Shown piece after piece: positions 1 through 10,315 of a stretch of DNA of 47,313 nt. Position numbers and translations under genes: made by a program. Each line of letters opens with the position of its first letter. Positions within the stretch are counted from its first letter, which is position 1. Location: contig MIBJ01000036.1 of assembly GCA_001829495.1 (NCBI GenBank), positions 1 through 47,313 on the forward strand, in the 5' to 3' direction. The notes beneath the pieces were generated by a model, which worked only from the letters and a program-made list of their open reading frames with translations, searched no databases and was not told the origin of the DNA. The stretch is from Spirochaetes bacterium RBG_16_49_21. Its GTDB lineage: Bacteria > Spirochaetota > UBA4802 > UBA5550.

Positions 1-246
1 GGCATTGTCGGCCGTTATCTTGCAAAAAATTTTTCGCAGTACTGCGAGGATTGCCGCAGGCTCCTGCTGCACGCCGTTTCGAAGCGCGTGCTCTGCCCCT
101 ATGACCCCAAGCCTTCATGCAAGAAGTGCCCGACACACTGTTACGGACAAGGCTATCGGGAAAAGATACGGGAGGTAATGCGGTTCTCCGGCATGAAGCT
201 TATCCAGCACGGGCGTTTCGGTTTAATAAAAAAATACTTGTTGTAG
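1..246 (+). CDS. YgbA-family (nitrous oxide-stimulated promoter) protein, 3' part
   Basis: This is a reading frame open from the window edge to a TAG stop, giving 81 residues. It carries the cysteine pattern of the YgbA_NO family (Pfam 'nitrous oxide-stimulated promoter'): C-x2-C-R (fragment residues 15-18), a CP pair at 32-33, then KPSCKKCPTHCY at 37-48, followed by the typical REKIREVMRFSG stretch. The six cysteines could hold a metal or iron-sulfur centre. In enterobacteria the homologue is induced by nitric oxide through NsrR; whether that holds here cannot be seen. Only the N-terminal few residues appear to be missing, because the family is about 100-120 residues long. Confidence in the family is high; its biochemical role is poorly defined. 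Confidence 0.8.
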   Translation, partial: GIVGRYLAKNFSQYCEDCRRLLLHAVSKRVLCPYDPKPSCKKCPTHCYGQGYREKIREVMRFSGMKLIQHGRFGLIKKYLL

Positions 247-315
247 ATTTTTGCTATTGACATCATTATAACTCTGAATTTAGTTTACTTAAATAAGACC
301 TTGAGGAGTCGATTC

Positions 316-495
316 ATGGATAAGTTAGTAATCAATTTTGTTAAATACTACCCCACGTTGATACATCATACCATTAATATCGGCGTACTCATCGCCGGCT
401 TTGTCGCGCTCTGCGGCTGCATCAGATTCGGCATTGCCGTTTGGAGAAGGCACAAGGGAATTTATCCTCCTGCGACGAGCCAGATGGGGCATTAA
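316..495 (+). CDS. small single-pass membrane protein
   Basis: A 59-residue protein of unknown function. The ATG at 316 is preferred over the upstream in-frame TTG at 301 because a GAGGAG ribosome-binding site (303-308) sits 7 nt before it. Residues about 21-40 form one hydrophobic segment, and the tail is basic (RRHKG). A TTGACA -35-like hexamer lies at 257-262 with a weak -10 (TAGTTT, 281-286), so the gene may have its own promoter just after the YgbA gene. No family is recognised. The good ribosome-binding site and clear membrane segment make it likely to be a real gene. Confidence 0.6.
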   Translation: MDKLVINFVKYYPTLIHHTINIGVLIAGFVALCGCIRFGIAVWRRHKGIYPPATSQMGH

Positions 496-622
496 TTTTT
501 TAAGGGGCCGCTGCTGCGTAATAAAATATCAGTGCTTTGATCGCCTGATCCTAGGCATAAAAAAATTATAGACAATTCATCCCCTGTTTTTTATCCCGCC
601 TCTGTGGGGTTTACGGAAATTC

Positions 623-1408
623 ATGAGAAATAATTTGTTTACTACATCGGCCAGATGGGGCAGGCTTTCCTACCGTAAAAACGGCGAGTTTCCGGGGACA
701 GCCATTATTTTAATCCATGGCGCCATAGGCGACTCGCGCCTTTTCCGGTACCAGCTTAAATATTTCGGCGACCGGTATAAGACCATCGCCATAGATCTGC
801 CGGGTCACGGCCATTCGCGCACGGGCGATGAGCCCTGCATGGATGATTTTATAACGGCGATTGAGGATCTCCGTGACGAGGAAGGGATATCATCCTGCGT
901 GCTTATAGGGCATTCGATGGGCGGCGGCGTTTGTCTTGAGGCATGCAGCCGGGGTATGCCCGGACTTAAAGGCATGGTGCTCGTCTCAACCTCGCCGGTG
1001 CTGCCCGTATCCCCCGGTCTGGTGGATATCATTGAGCGTGATGATATGGATGCGCTGGCTAAGCTTATCGTGAGCACGGTATTCAGCAAGGGCGTCGACG
1101 TTCTCCTCGGATTCGCCAAACAGGCCCTTAACGGGATCAACAGGGAGGTCATCAAGGTCGATATCGAGATATGCAAGAGAATGGATTATTCCCGCGCGCT
1201 TGCAACAATTGACGTTCCGGTACTTGTCGTATCTAACAGGTTTGACCGGGTTATTGCATGCGACGCCACGGCCTTGCTTCATCAAGGTATCCCGAGCTCA
1301 CGGCACATAGTGTTCAATGAGGCGGGGCATATCCCTTTTTTCGAGAATGCCCGTTCCTTTAACGCCGCTGTTGATTCATTTCTGGAAGAAATGGGCATAT
1401 GTCAATGA
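623..1408 (+). CDS. alpha/beta-fold hydrolase
   Basis: A 261-residue hydrolase of the alpha/beta superfamily, probably cytoplasmic since no signal peptide is seen. The oxyanion region is LIHGAIGD (30-37) and the strand-turn DLPGHGHS follows at 58-65. The nucleophile elbow is GHSMGG (96-101) with Ser98. The acid is likely Asp208 (NRFD) and the base His236 (EAGHIPF), so the catalytic triad is complete. The size fits single-domain esterases, C-C hydrolases and proline iminopeptidase-like enzymes. The substrate cannot be read from the sequence, and the neighbours (a small membrane protein upstream, gap downstream) give no pathway. The ribosome-binding site before the ATG is weak. Confidence 0.85.
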   Translation: MRNNLFTTSARWGRLSYRKNGEFPGTAIILIHGAIGDSRLFRYQLKYFGDRYKTIAIDLPGHGHSRTGDEPCMDDFITAIEDLRDEEGISSCVLIGHSMGGGVCLEACSRGMPGLKGMVLVSTSPVLPVSPGLVDIIERDDMDALAKLIVSTVFSKGVDVLLGFAKQALNGINREVIKVDIEICKRMDYSRALATIDVPVLVVSNRFDRVIACDATALLHQGIPSSRHIVFNEAGHIPFFENARSFNAAVDSFLEEMGICQ

Positions 1409-1458
1409 CATTCTCATTATGAAATACTTGACAAATTGGGTATCATTTAACACTTTAA

Positions 1459-2514
<1,056 letters not shown>

Positions 2515-2554
2515 TTAACTGATATGCTCTGTGTATGTAGAGTAACTGAATTTC

Positions 2555-2583
2555 AAGTCCCCCTTTGGGGGATTTAGGGGGGG
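2555..2583. repeat. dispersed GC-rich palindrome, copy A
   Basis: AAGTCCCCC-TTT-GGGGGATTTAGGGG: a 5-bp C/G stem with a 3-nt loop and an ATTTAGGGGG arm. Related copies lie at 14315, 16740, 41801, 45650 and 45715. The G-run of this copy merges into the ribosome-binding site of tpiA. It looks like a REP-type element. Confidence 0.75.
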
Positions 2584-2592
2584 AGGAGTTTG

Positions 2593-3351
2593 ATGGCGCG
2601 ACGCGAGATTTTTGCCGGTAACTGGAAGATGTATAAGACCCATCAGGAGGCCCTTGACCTGGCTCAAGGGATCCGCGCGTGGACGACGACCGGCATCGGC
2701 AACCGTGAGGTCATTATTTTCCCCCCGGCGCCGTATGCAAAAGCCGTTGCGGAACTTTGCCGGGGCTCACGGATCGACGTGGGAATGCAGAATATGCATT
2801 TCGAGCAGGAGGGCGCCTTCACCGGAGAGGTTTCCCCGCCGATGGTCAGGGATTGCGGTTGCCGGTATGTCCTTATCGGCCATTCGGAGAGGCGGCATGT
2901 CTTCGGCGAAACCGACGATGATGTCAATAAAAAGGTTATCGCCGCGTTTAAAAGTGATATTGAGCCTGTCGTCTGCGTGGGCGAGCTTCTGGAGGAGCGT
3001 GAAAAAGGATTGACCAATGAAGTGCTGCGGCGCCAGGTGGAGAAGGCCTTCACCGGAATAGGCGCAGGCCGGATGAAAAAGGTTATAATAGCGTATGAGC
3101 CTGTTTGGGCGATCGGCACCGGAAAAGTGGCGACCCCGGAAACGGCTGAGGAGGCGCACGGGTATATCAGAAAGGTCGTGAAGAACCTGTACGCTGCTGA
3201 TACTGCCGATTCCCTTCCGATTCTGTACGGGGGGTCGGTTAAGCCTGACAATATAGCCGGCCTCTTCTGTATGGCGAATATCGACGGGGTTCTGGTCGGC
3301 GGAGCGAGCCTGAAGGTTGATTCATTTCTGGAAATCATACGGGTAAAATGA
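2593..3351 (+). CDS. tpiA: triose-phosphate isomerase
   Basis: Cytosolic enzyme interconverting glyceraldehyde-3-phosphate and dihydroxyacetone phosphate. The 252-residue length is normal. Active-site residues are all visible: Asn10 and Lys12 in GNWKMYKT, His97 in IGHSERR, Glu169 in AYEPVWAIGTGK, and the phosphate-binding YGGSV and VGGASL loops near the C-terminus. The ATG at 2593 is chosen because GGAGGAG (2582-2588) lies 4 nt upstream; a TTG one codon earlier is too close. That ribosome-binding site is continuous with the G-run of the repeat at 2555-2583. secG follows after 12 nt, so the two are probably co-transcribed. Confidence 0.97.
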   Translation: MARREIFAGNWKMYKTHQEALDLAQGIRAWTTTGIGNREVIIFPPAPYAKAVAELCRGSRIDVGMQNMHFEQEGAFTGEVSPPMVRDCGCRYVLIGHSERRHVFGETDDDVNKKVIAAFKSDIEPVVCVGELLEEREKGLTNEVLRRQVEKAFTGIGAGRMKKVIIAYEPVWAIGTGKVATPETAEEAHGYIRKVVKNLYAADTADSLPILYGGSVKPDNIAGLFCMANIDGVLVGGASLKVDSFLEIIRVK

Positions 3352-3363
3352 TTGGAGTGATGT

Positions 3364-3714
3364 ATGGGCATAATTATCTCGACACTCACCGTGCTTTTTT
3401 TGATTCTCTGCATTTTGCTGATCATCATCATCCTGCTTCAATCGGATAAGAGCGCCGGCATGGGGATTCTGGGCGGGTCGAGCCAGTCGGCATTCGGCTC
3501 TTCCACCGCGGATGTTATCAGCAAGGCGACCGGGGTCATGATCGCTCTGTTCATGCTCGGCTCGCTCGGTCTTGCCGCCCTGGAGGCCGCCCGGTCGGAT
3601 TCGCTCAAAGAGGAGCTGCTCAAATCCCCCGGAGCGACAAGAAGCGCGCCTGAGGGCATTAAGGCGAACCCCGCTCAAAAAAATAAAACAAAGCAACGCT
3701 CACCGGAACAATAA
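3364..3714 (+). CDS. secG: preprotein translocase subunit SecG
   Basis: Small inner-membrane subunit of the SecYEG channel that assists SecA-driven protein export. The 116 residues contain two hydrophobic helices (about 4-26 and 56-76). They are joined by the hallmark LLQSDKSAGMGILGG stretch followed by SSQSAFGSS, which identifies the family. The tail is hydrophilic and low in complexity. The spacing of 12 nt after tpiA and a GGAGTGA ribosome-binding site suggest it belongs to the tpiA transcript; tpiA-secG linkage is common in bacteria. Other Sec genes (yajC, secD, secF) lie about 7 kb downstream. Confidence 0.95.
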   Translation: MGIIISTLTVLFLILCILLIIIILLQSDKSAGMGILGGSSQSAFGSSTADVISKATGVMIALFMLGSLGLAALEAARSDSLKEELLKSPGATRSAPEGIKANPAQKNKTKQRSPEQ

Positions 3715-3786
3715 CGTAAGCACAGGCCGGTCATCGCGTATCGTGCCGATGATTTCAGCGTATATAAAACGAAGAGGAGTAGATCA

Positions 3787-4944
3787 ATGGTCATAAAGAA
3801 TTATATATTCACCTCCGAGTCGGTATCGGAGGGACATCCTGACAAGGTTGCCGATCAGATATCTGACGCCATCCTTGACGAGCATCTGAAAGGAGATAAA
3901 AGATCCAGGGTCGCCATGGAAACCCTGGTGACGACGGACCGGATCATCATGGCGGGGGAGATTACATCCTCCCAGAAGGTTGATTATGAAAAAGCGGCGC
4001 GGGGCGTTGTGGCGGACATCGGCTACACGGACGCCGATATCGGTTTCGACGCCGGGACATGCCAGGTGCAGGTATACGTGCATTCCCAGTCGCCGGACAT
4101 TTCCCAGGGAGTAACGGAGGGGCAGGGGTTGCATGCCGAGCAGGGCGCCGGCGACCAGGGCATGATGTTCGGGTACGCTGTGGCCGAGACAAAGGAACTG
4201 ATGCCCATGCCGATACTGCTCGCCCATAAGCTGGTTAAGCGGCTGGCGGAGGTGCGGAGAAACGGCGAGCTTACCTTCATCAGGCCTGACTCAAAATCAC
4301 AGGTGACCATCGAGTACAGCGACGGCAAGCCGAAGCGGGCGGAGGCCATCGTTATTGCAACTCAGCACACGCCGGACGTGAGCCATCAGCAGATCACGGA
4401 GGGCGTTATCGAAACGACCATCAAGAAGATTATTCCCCCAGGCTTTATTGATAAAAATACCAAGATATACATCAACCCCACGGGCCGTTTCGTAGTAGGC
4501 GGCCCGCACGGCGATACCGGCCTGACCGGCAGAAAGATCATCGTCGATACCTACGGCGGCATGGGCCGCCACGGCGGCGGCGCATTTTCCGGCAAAGATC
4601 CATCTAAAGTAGACCGCTCCGCAGCCTATATGGCCCGCTACATTGCCAAGAACGTTGTCGCTGCGGGTCTGGCCGAGCGGTGCGAGGTACAGCTTGCGTA
4701 CGCAATCGGGGTAGCTGAGCCGGTATCGGTGCTCGTCCACACCTTCGGTACGGGTGTTATCCCGGAAGAAAAGATATCGGATCGCATTCGTCGGGTGTTC
4801 AAGCTCAAACCTGCGGGCATCATTGAGATGTTGAACTTATTGAACCCCATTTTCAGATCAACATCGAATTACGGCCATTTCGGCAGGGAAGACGCCGGTT
4901 TTGTATGGGAAAAGACGAATCTGGCCGACGCCTTGAAAAAATAG
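3787..4944 (+). CDS. metK: S-adenosylmethionine synthetase
   Basis: Cytosolic methionine adenosyltransferase (ATP + methionine to AdoMet, PPi and Pi). The 385-residue length is typical. The N-terminal motif [20 protein letters not shown] (residues 12-31) contains the ATP-binding His17 and metal-binding Asp19. [12 protein letters not shown] and the [13 protein letters not shown] / [25 protein letters not shown] signatures are complete. An AGAGGAG ribosome-binding site precedes the ATG. The 72-nt gap after secG is too short for a known SAM riboswitch, and none is visible. A terminator hairpin follows the stop codon. Confidence 0.97.
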   Translation: MVIKNYIFTSESVSEGHPDKVADQISDAILDEHLKGDKRSRVAMETLVTTDRIIMAGEITSSQKVDYEKAARGVVADIGYTDADIGFDAGTCQVQVYVHSQSPDISQGVTEGQGLHAEQGAGDQGMMFGYAVAETKELMPMPILLAHKLVKRLAEVRRNGELTFIRPDSKSQVTIEYSDGKPKRAEAIVIATQHTPDVSHQQITEGVIETTIKKIIPPGFIDKNTKIYINPTGRFVVGGPHGDTGLTGRKIIVDTYGGMGRHGGGAFSGKDPSKVDRSAAYMARYIAKNVVAAGLAERCEVQLAYAIGVAEPVSVLVHTFGTGVIPEEKISDRIRRVFKLKPAGIIEMLNLLNPIFRSTSNYGHFGREDAGFVWEKTNLADALKK

Positions 4945-4970
4945 CGCCCCGTAGTATAACAATGCATAAC

Positions 4971-5003
4971 ATAGCCATATAGATCTTTATATGGCTATTT
5001 TTA
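4971..5003 (+). terminator. intrinsic terminator after metK
   Basis: An 11-bp perfect stem (ATAGCCATATA, 4971-4981, with TATATGGCTAT, 4988-4998) and a 6-nt loop, followed by TTTTA. It lies 27 nt after the metK stop and probably ends the gap-to-metK transcript. Confidence 0.8.
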
Positions 5004-5113
5004 TGCTATCGTTTCCAAAATGGGAATAGCAGTTTTTAGTTGTGTCCATCATCAATAAAGAATTCCGATAATATAATAAACTATAAACAATAAATCAGGT
5101 TGAAGGATTGCCT

Positions 5114-5254
5114 ATGAGAGAAATAAAACTAAGGTCCTATTCGTATCGTTGTTCCTGCGGTTATGAGGTCAAGGTTTTTTTGGATTTCGGCACGCCCCAG
5201 GAGGTATGCAGGTGCAGAATATGCGGCGGTTCCGTGCAAAGGAAGGAATCTTGA
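5114..5254 (+). CDS. 46-residue zinc-ribbon protein
   Basis: A short reading frame starting at an ATG with a GAAGGA ribosome-binding site 7 nt upstream. The protein has two cysteine clusters, C-x-C at residues 13-15 and C-x-C-x2-C at 32-37, spaced as in small zinc ribbons. Between them lies YEVKVFLDFGTPQEV, a beta-rich linker. No catalytic part is present. The stop codon overlaps the TTG start of the downstream outer-membrane protein in a TTGA arrangement, so translation of the two is probably coupled. The role is unknown; a zinc-sensing or regulatory part is possible but not shown. The cysteine spacing and coupling argue that it is a genuine gene. Confidence 0.65.
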   Translation: MREIKLRSYSYRCSCGYEVKVFLDFGTPQEVCRCRICGGSVQRKES

Positions 5255-6786
5255 ACGCCGGTCTGATAGCCTGCTGTATCTGTCTTTTCATTCTGCAGCC
5301 CTTGTTTTCTCAAGAAAAAAAGAAAGAGGAGACTGCCACAGCGGCTGCTGCAGCTGAAAAGCACGGCGAAGGAGCCGTGCAGCCTGAAACAGGCGGAGAA
5401 GAAGGGAAAAAAGAGAAGAGCGGCAAGAATCTCAACATCGATGCTAAAATGCTTTACGGCCGGTACAATACGATATTCTGGTCGGGGAGCATAGTGCAGA
5501 ATTTCGACAAATTCACCTATCAGCTGAATTCCAATTTCAAGCGCTCAAACGACTTCGGTTACAAGAATTCCCGTTATTATGTCAATGAGATCGGCTTTAC
5601 CGCGGATGCCGAAGTTACTGATAAGTGGAAATTGACCCCCGAGGTCTCGGTCAATAATGAATCATACGGGATGTTCAGGAACCCCTTCTACAACCGCGAA
5701 GAGAAGGATAGGATAATTTTAAATTTCAAGAATGAATATAAGCCGATGCCGACCCGGTGGGATATCACCGTGGGAGGCGTTTATTTTATCCATCGATTTG
5801 ATTCCTCCCTGTATCCGGACGCCAATGCCGTGCGGAGCTATCACTCAAGCGATTTGTATAAAGCGGATGCCGAACTTGGCTGGGAGTATGTCTGGTCCGC
5901 CGCCAATAAGCTGCGCTTCGACTCAAAATTCTCCCAATATTACTACTCCACTAATTCTGATAATGACACCGTTACGGCAAACGAATTGATCTGGAATTTC
6001 AACCTGTCGGAGTATTTTAAATTCGGGCTGGGGCCGCTGTATACCTACAACCGGGACAGGGGAAATTTTGTGTCAGGAAAAATCGATATCGTGACGGCGA
6101 ATCTGAAATATGTCGTCATCGGCGCTTCTTATCGGTATGACCTGTTTCCTTTCGCTCCCGAGGATTTCTACTTTGCGCAGAAGTACGTGCATCCCTATTA
6201 CAGCCTCAGCGCAGGCAAGGGGCATCATGCGGACTTCAAATTCGGCGTCGATTATACCTCCGCCGGTAAAAACAATTTCTATGTTAAAAAAATAAAGTTC
6301 AGGCTTTCCGGGTCTTATATGACCAACGACCGCTACCATAGCTACTTTTCCTTGCCCGAGCTGGTACTGGCGCCGTATCGGATGAAGCTCCAGCAATGCA
6401 AGGCAAAAGCTGAAGGAGGGATCGGTTTTATGATCTATTCGGTTTATCTTGAACTGGGCGGGAGATACGAGTACGCGTATTTTTATGCCAACAGCCACGT
6501 CACCTATCAGCCCGGGCACGCGGCGGCCGCATATCTCAATTGCAGCGTATGGCGCTTTGAGCTCCAGTATGATACCCTGTTCCGGGGCGCAATGTATGCA
6601 AGTCCATTTTTCAATGTCATTATCCATAAGGCTTTCATCGGTTCAGGTACCCTCCAGTTTAAGGTATTCGATTCTTTTTATCTGTATGGAAGGATTGAGA
6701 ACGTGTATAACATAAAATACAACACCGTGTACGGCTATCCGGAGCCGGGACTGACGGTCAGCGGCGGATTGAGGATTATTTTGTAA
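5251..6786 (+). CDS. outer-membrane beta-barrel protein
   Basis: About 511 residues of unknown function. I place the start at TTG 5251, not the upstream in-frame ATG at 5206. A GGAAGGA site ends 3 nt before the TTG, and the TTG overlaps the zinc-ribbon stop. From here the protein begins directly with a hydrophobic signal peptide (residues about 4-20, ending FSQ). A Lys/Glu/Ala-rich spacer (about 22-60) follows. The remainder alternates hydrophobic and polar residues and is rich in Tyr, Phe and Asn, as in transmembrane beta strands. The C-terminus (YNIKYNTVYGYPEPG, then GGLRIIL) resembles the last strands of TonB-dependent receptors, but no plug domain or TonB box is visible. It is likely a passive barrel or a receptor-derived barrel. 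Confidence 0.65.
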   Translation: MNAGLIACCICLFILQPLFSQEKKKEETATAAAAAEKHGEGAVQPETGGEEGKKEKSGKNLNIDAKMLYGRYNTIFWSGSIVQNFDKFTYQLNSNFKRSNDFGYKNSRYYVNEIGFTADAEVTDKWKLTPEVSVNNESYGMFRNPFYNREEKDRIILNFKNEYKPMPTRWDITVGGVYFIHRFDSSLYPDANAVRSYHSSDLYKADAELGWEYVWSAANKLRFDSKFSQYYYSTNSDNDTVTANELIWNFNLSEYFKFGLGPLYTYNRDRGNFVSGKIDIVTANLKYVVIGASYRYDLFPFAPEDFYFAQKYVHPYYSLSAGKGHHADFKFGVDYTSAGKNNFYVKKIKFRLSGSYMTNDRYHSYFSLPELVLAPYRMKLQQCKAKAEGGIGFMIYSVYLELGGRYEYAYFYANSHVTYQPGHAAAAYLNCSVWRFELQYDTLFRGAMYASPFFNVIIHKAFIGSGTLQFKVFDSFYLYGRIENVYNIKYNTVYGYPEPGLTVSGGLRIIL

Positions 6787-6972
6787 CCAAACGGACGCCG
6801 GCTTACACAAACTTTATTATGTTGTGCTTGACCCGGCAAAGTCGGAACCAACGAAAAAAACAAGAATTATATATTCTTGACATTAAAGCGATGTCATAAT
6901 ATTTATGCACGTCAGTCTAGCAGGCTGTAATCATAAACAGCCGAAGCCTGCTCCTCAATAAATAGGTTTTTC

Positions 6973-9534
6973 ATGAGACGAATTACATTGACAATAATCA
7001 TAGCGGCATCGCTCTGCTTTCCTCAATTTATTTATCCCCAGGCTTCCAAGTATGAAGGCAAAATAGTTAAGAAAATATATTTTCAGGGCTTGAATAATGT
7101 CGATGAGGCTGATTTGCAGTATATGATAAAAACCACCGTCGGCTATCCGCTCAAGGCTGAAGAGATCCGCGGTGACATAAAAAAAATATTCAAGAAGGGG
7201 AATTTCGAAAGCATAGTAGTCGAAATCGAAGAATATGACAAGGGAGTCCGAATCAGATTCATCTGCAAGGAGCGGCCGGTTATTAAATCGGTTGAGTTCA
7301 AAGGAATTAAAGAAGTCTCCGAAACCGATCTTACTGCCGCCATACCGATAAAAGAAGGGGGGATCATCCGGAAGGATTACCTTGAAAAAAGCGTGAATGC
7401 CATAAAGAAAAAGTATGAGGATGAGGGCCTGTTCAACGCCGTAGTCCGGTATGAGGTCAAGCCGGTCAGGGGCGATGAAAATACGGTAAAAGTGATTTTC
7501 ATTATTGACGAGGGAGAGGAGATCCAGATCCGGAAGCTTTCGCTTCTCGGCGTAAAGAACCTCAATACCAGAGAACTCGCTTCGGTTATGGATACCTCTG
7601 AGCGGGGGTTATTCAAGGAAGGCGAATTCAAAAAGGACGTATGGGAGCAGGATAAGGCCAGGCTCCTGGCCTATTACCAGCAGTACGGCTATCTCGACGC
7701 CCAGATACTTGATGAGAACATCGAATACGAGTGGACGGATCCTGAGAAGAGGGAGAAGCGGTGCATCTTCATAACCCTCAAGATAAGCGAGGGGGAACAG
7801 TACTATTTTGACAAGTACACGGTCCAGATCGCCGGCAAAGAGGGAGAGACCGTTTTTACGCCGAAGGAGATCATGAAGGAATTTGAGCAGGAGACAAGCG
7901 GCGCGGTGTTCGACAACACCCTGTTTCAGAGAGACCAGCATATGATCAGCTATATGTACGCTACCAAGGGCTATATTTTCGCCCGGGTTATTCCCAAGCG
8001 GATCGTGAACGAGCGCGAAGTAGTCGTGGACGGCAAAAGGGTAAAAAGGAAATTCGTGACCGCCGCTATTACGATCGAGGAAGGAAGCCAGGCTTATATT
8101 GAAATGATCATCGTCAAGGGGAACAAGAAGACCAAGGACAAGGTAATAAAAAGGGAGCTGACGATCAGGGAGGGGGAGCTTTTTAATTCCGCCAAAGTAC
8201 AGCTGTCACGCGAGAAGGTGTATAATCTCGGCTTCTTCAAACAGGTTAATATAGATGTCCGTCCGGGGGGCCGCGAGGGATACGTGAATCTGATCGTCGA
8301 CGTCGAGGAGCAGCCCTCCGGCACCATCTCACTCGGCGGCGGATACGGAACCACCTCCGGGTTCTCGATATTCGCCGATGTGGCTGAGAACAACCTTCTG
8401 GGCAACGGCCAGAGAGTGGGGGTCAAGTTTGAATACGGGCCGCAACGGCAGTCCGTCTCCCTGTCTTTCAACGAGCGATGGCTCTTCAATTTTCCGGTGG
8501 GGTTGAATACCTCAGTCTTCTACAACCTGTACAAAGTACGGTCGAATCAGACCATCTTCTCGACGACCGGCAGTGACGAAGCCCGGTACAACCGGCAGGC
8601 GTTCGGATACGGGCTCGGTTTGAGCTATCGGTTTTTGGATTACCAGACCATAGGCGGGTCCTGGACTCACGCCTTCACCAAGGTGACGGATCCAACGGGC
8701 AATTCATCGGAGGAGATATTCTATATCCAGTCGCTCGGTTATCAGCAGAAGAGATCGGTCACATTGTTTGTGGCTCATGACTCAAGGGACAATTACCTGA
8801 ATCCGACACGAGGCGCAAGTATCGATTTCGCGGCCAATTTTACCGGCGGCAATGTGCTGGGAGGAACCGATCATTTTATTAGGCTCTCGCCCTCCATATT
8901 TTTTTATTTTTCGCCGTTTCATCTTCCTTTTTTAAAAACCCATCCCTGCGTATTCGAGGTGAGGGTAAGCGGGGACTTCATTGTAAAGCCGTTCGGCGTA
9001 GGCCAGATAGCCAGGAAACAGGAGTATCGAAGCAATGTCCTGTTTAATATTGATCTTAAGGATCCGTGGCTTGAGCCGGAGGACCGGCTGAATCTCGGCG
9101 GGCCCGAGACGCTGCGCGGGTGGGATTATTATGACAAGAGATTCCCGCAATCATGGCAGAGCGTCGGACTGTTCCATCGCATACTCTACGGTATAGAATT
9201 CAGGGTGCCCATAGTGCCTTCAATGCTCTGGCTGGCCCTGTTCGTGGACGCGGGCTCGCTCTGGTCCGATCCATTTTGGGAAAAGACCCTGTATCAGGAT
9301 AATCGGACTCTCATACAAAACGATCTGGATTCGGGAGAGCTGTACCGGATCCAGGATTTCGGCAAGGTGAATTTATTGGGTTATTTCAGGTATTCATACG
9401 GCTTCGGATTCAGGATACAGATCCCGATGATGCCCCTCAGATTCTGGTTCGGCCAGAAGGTGGTCTACGAAGGGAGGTTCAGGCAGCTCGGCGGATTTAC
9501 CTTCCAGTTTGCCATCGGCGACCTGAGGTTCTGA
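6973..9534 (+). CDS. bamA: outer-membrane protein assembly factor BamA
   Basis: Central subunit of the machine that inserts beta-barrel proteins into the outer membrane. The 853 residues open with a signal peptide (about 1-23). They continue through a series of periplasmic POTRA repeats (about 28-440), each with the pattern of a charged beta-alpha-alpha-beta-beta unit. They end in an Omp85 barrel (about 445-853). Diagnostic features are GPETLRGW near 713-716, matching the conserved VRGF/Y lid motif, and a terminal phenylalanine (GDLRF). A TTGACA -35 (6877-6882) precedes the gene, with several possible -10 boxes (CATAAT 6895, TATTTA 6900). The L,D-transpeptidase gene overlaps the stop codon. 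Confidence 0.95.
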   Translation: MRRITLTIIIAASLCFPQFIYPQASKYEGKIVKKIYFQGLNNVDEADLQYMIKTTVGYPLKAEEIRGDIKKIFKKGNFESIVVEIEEYDKGVRIRFICKERPVIKSVEFKGIKEVSETDLTAAIPIKEGGIIRKDYLEKSVNAIKKKYEDEGLFNAVVRYEVKPVRGDENTVKVIFIIDEGEEIQIRKLSLLGVKNLNTRELASVMDTSERGLFKEGEFKKDVWEQDKARLLAYYQQYGYLDAQILDENIEYEWTDPEKREKRCIFITLKISEGEQYYFDKYTVQIAGKEGETVFTPKEIMKEFEQETSGAVFDNTLFQRDQHMISYMYATKGYIFARVIPKRIVNEREVVVDGKRVKRKFVTAAITIEEGSQAYIEMIIVKGNKKTKDKVIKRELTIREGELFNSAKVQLSREKVYNLGFFKQVNIDVRPGGREGYVNLIVDVEEQPSGTISLGGGYGTTSGFSIFADVAENNLLGNGQRVGVKFEYGPQRQSVSLSFNERWLFNFPVGLNTSVFYNLYKVRSNQTIFSTTGSDEARYNRQAFGYGLGLSYRFLDYQTIGGSWTHAFTKVTDPTGNSSEEIFYIQSLGYQQKRSVTLFVAHDSRDNYLNPTRGASIDFAANFTGGNVLGGTDHFIRLSPSIFFYFSPFHLPFLKTHPCVFEVRVSGDFIVKPFGVGQIARKQEYRSNVLFNIDLKDPWLEPEDRLNLGGPETLRGWDYYDKRFPQSWQSVGLFHRILYGIEFRVPIVPSMLWLALFVDAGSLWSDPFWEKTLYQDNRTLIQNDLDSGELYRIQDFGKVNLLGYFRYSYGFGFRIQIPMMPLRFWFGQKVVYEGRFRQLGGFTFQFAIGDLRF

Positions 9535-10235
9535 TGAGAGAAAATCGCCGGTATTGCGGTAGCGGCATGGGGAAGATATTTTTTTGTTTTTTATTGACCG
9601 GATTGATCCTCCAGCCGGCGCGCGCCGGCACGGAAGACGAGATACAGAAGGCTTCTGTTAAATATCCGGGCGAGTACGTGATCTACATCAGCAAAAAGAA
9701 CTATACGCTTGAAGTGTATGACCGGAAGGCGTCGCTCATCGCATGCTTTCGCATTGCATACGGATCCAATCCCGACGGGAAGGCCAAGCTCCATGAGGGA
9801 GACAACAGGACGCCGGAAGGGGTTTATTTCATTAATGAAATACTGAGCATGGATGCCGGCAGGGGATCCGACTCCCGCAAGAAGCTCAGGGGCATGAACA
9901 GGATATATTTCCGCGCCAGGGACGGCCACAGCAAATTCGGCAGGCCGAGCGTTGACCTCGGTTACGATGCCTACGGACCCCGCTTTTTCGGGCTTTCCTA
10001 CCCGAATAATGAGGATAAACGTCGTTACCTGAAGGCTGTCAGGGAAGGGAAGATCCGAAAGATGAACGGCAAAATGCCCGGGATCGGATTCGGAATCGCC
10101 ATCCACGGGTGCAATGATGAGGACTCAATCGGCCATCTTTCATCCAGCGGATGCATCAGAATGCACAACCGCGATATCGTTGAATGCGAGCGGTACGTGC
10201 GCAGGGGCGCGCCGGTGATTATTACAGCGGAGTGA
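9534..10235 (+). CDS. L,D-transpeptidase (YkuD domain), exported
   Basis: Periplasmic cysteine transpeptidase of the YkuD/ErfK family. Such enzymes make 3-3 peptidoglycan cross-links or attach proteins to peptidoglycan. The 233 residues start with a signal peptide (basic residues, then a hydrophobic core at about 14-28 and an AxA-like ARAG site). The catalytic domain covers roughly 46-232. The active-site signature is His191-Gly192 followed by SSSGCIRM with Cys207 and Arg209. The ATG overlaps the bamA stop by one base (TGATG), so the pair is probably co-translated. An inserted segment between 105 and 180 is longer than in minimal YkuD domains. Its exact reaction cannot be told from sequence. 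Confidence 0.88.
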   Translation: MRENRRYCGSGMGKIFFCFLLTGLILQPARAGTEDEIQKASVKYPGEYVIYISKKNYTLEVYDRKASLIACFRIAYGSNPDGKAKLHEGDNRTPEGVYFINEILSMDAGRGSDSRKKLRGMNRIYFRARDGHSKFGRPSVDLGYDAYGPRFFGLSYPNNEDKRRYLKAVREGKIRKMNGKMPGIGFGIAIHGCNDEDSIGHLSSSGCIRMHNRDIVECERYVRRGAPVIITAE

Positions 10236-10315
10236 ATACCCTGCGCATTTTTTATGTTGACATTATATCTCTCGGTCATAAATACTGTCGTTGATTTTTT
10301 TTCAGGAGGAAGACA

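Noticed and set aside
3715-3786. SAM riboswitch upstream of metK
   Set aside because: The gap is only 72 nt, with no kink-turn or paired helices typical of SAM-I/II/III aptamers.
5206-5250. ATG 5206 as start of the outer-membrane barrel gene
   Set aside because: It would put a polar segment before the signal peptide and lie deep inside the zinc-ribbon gene; TTG 5251 has the better ribosome-binding site.
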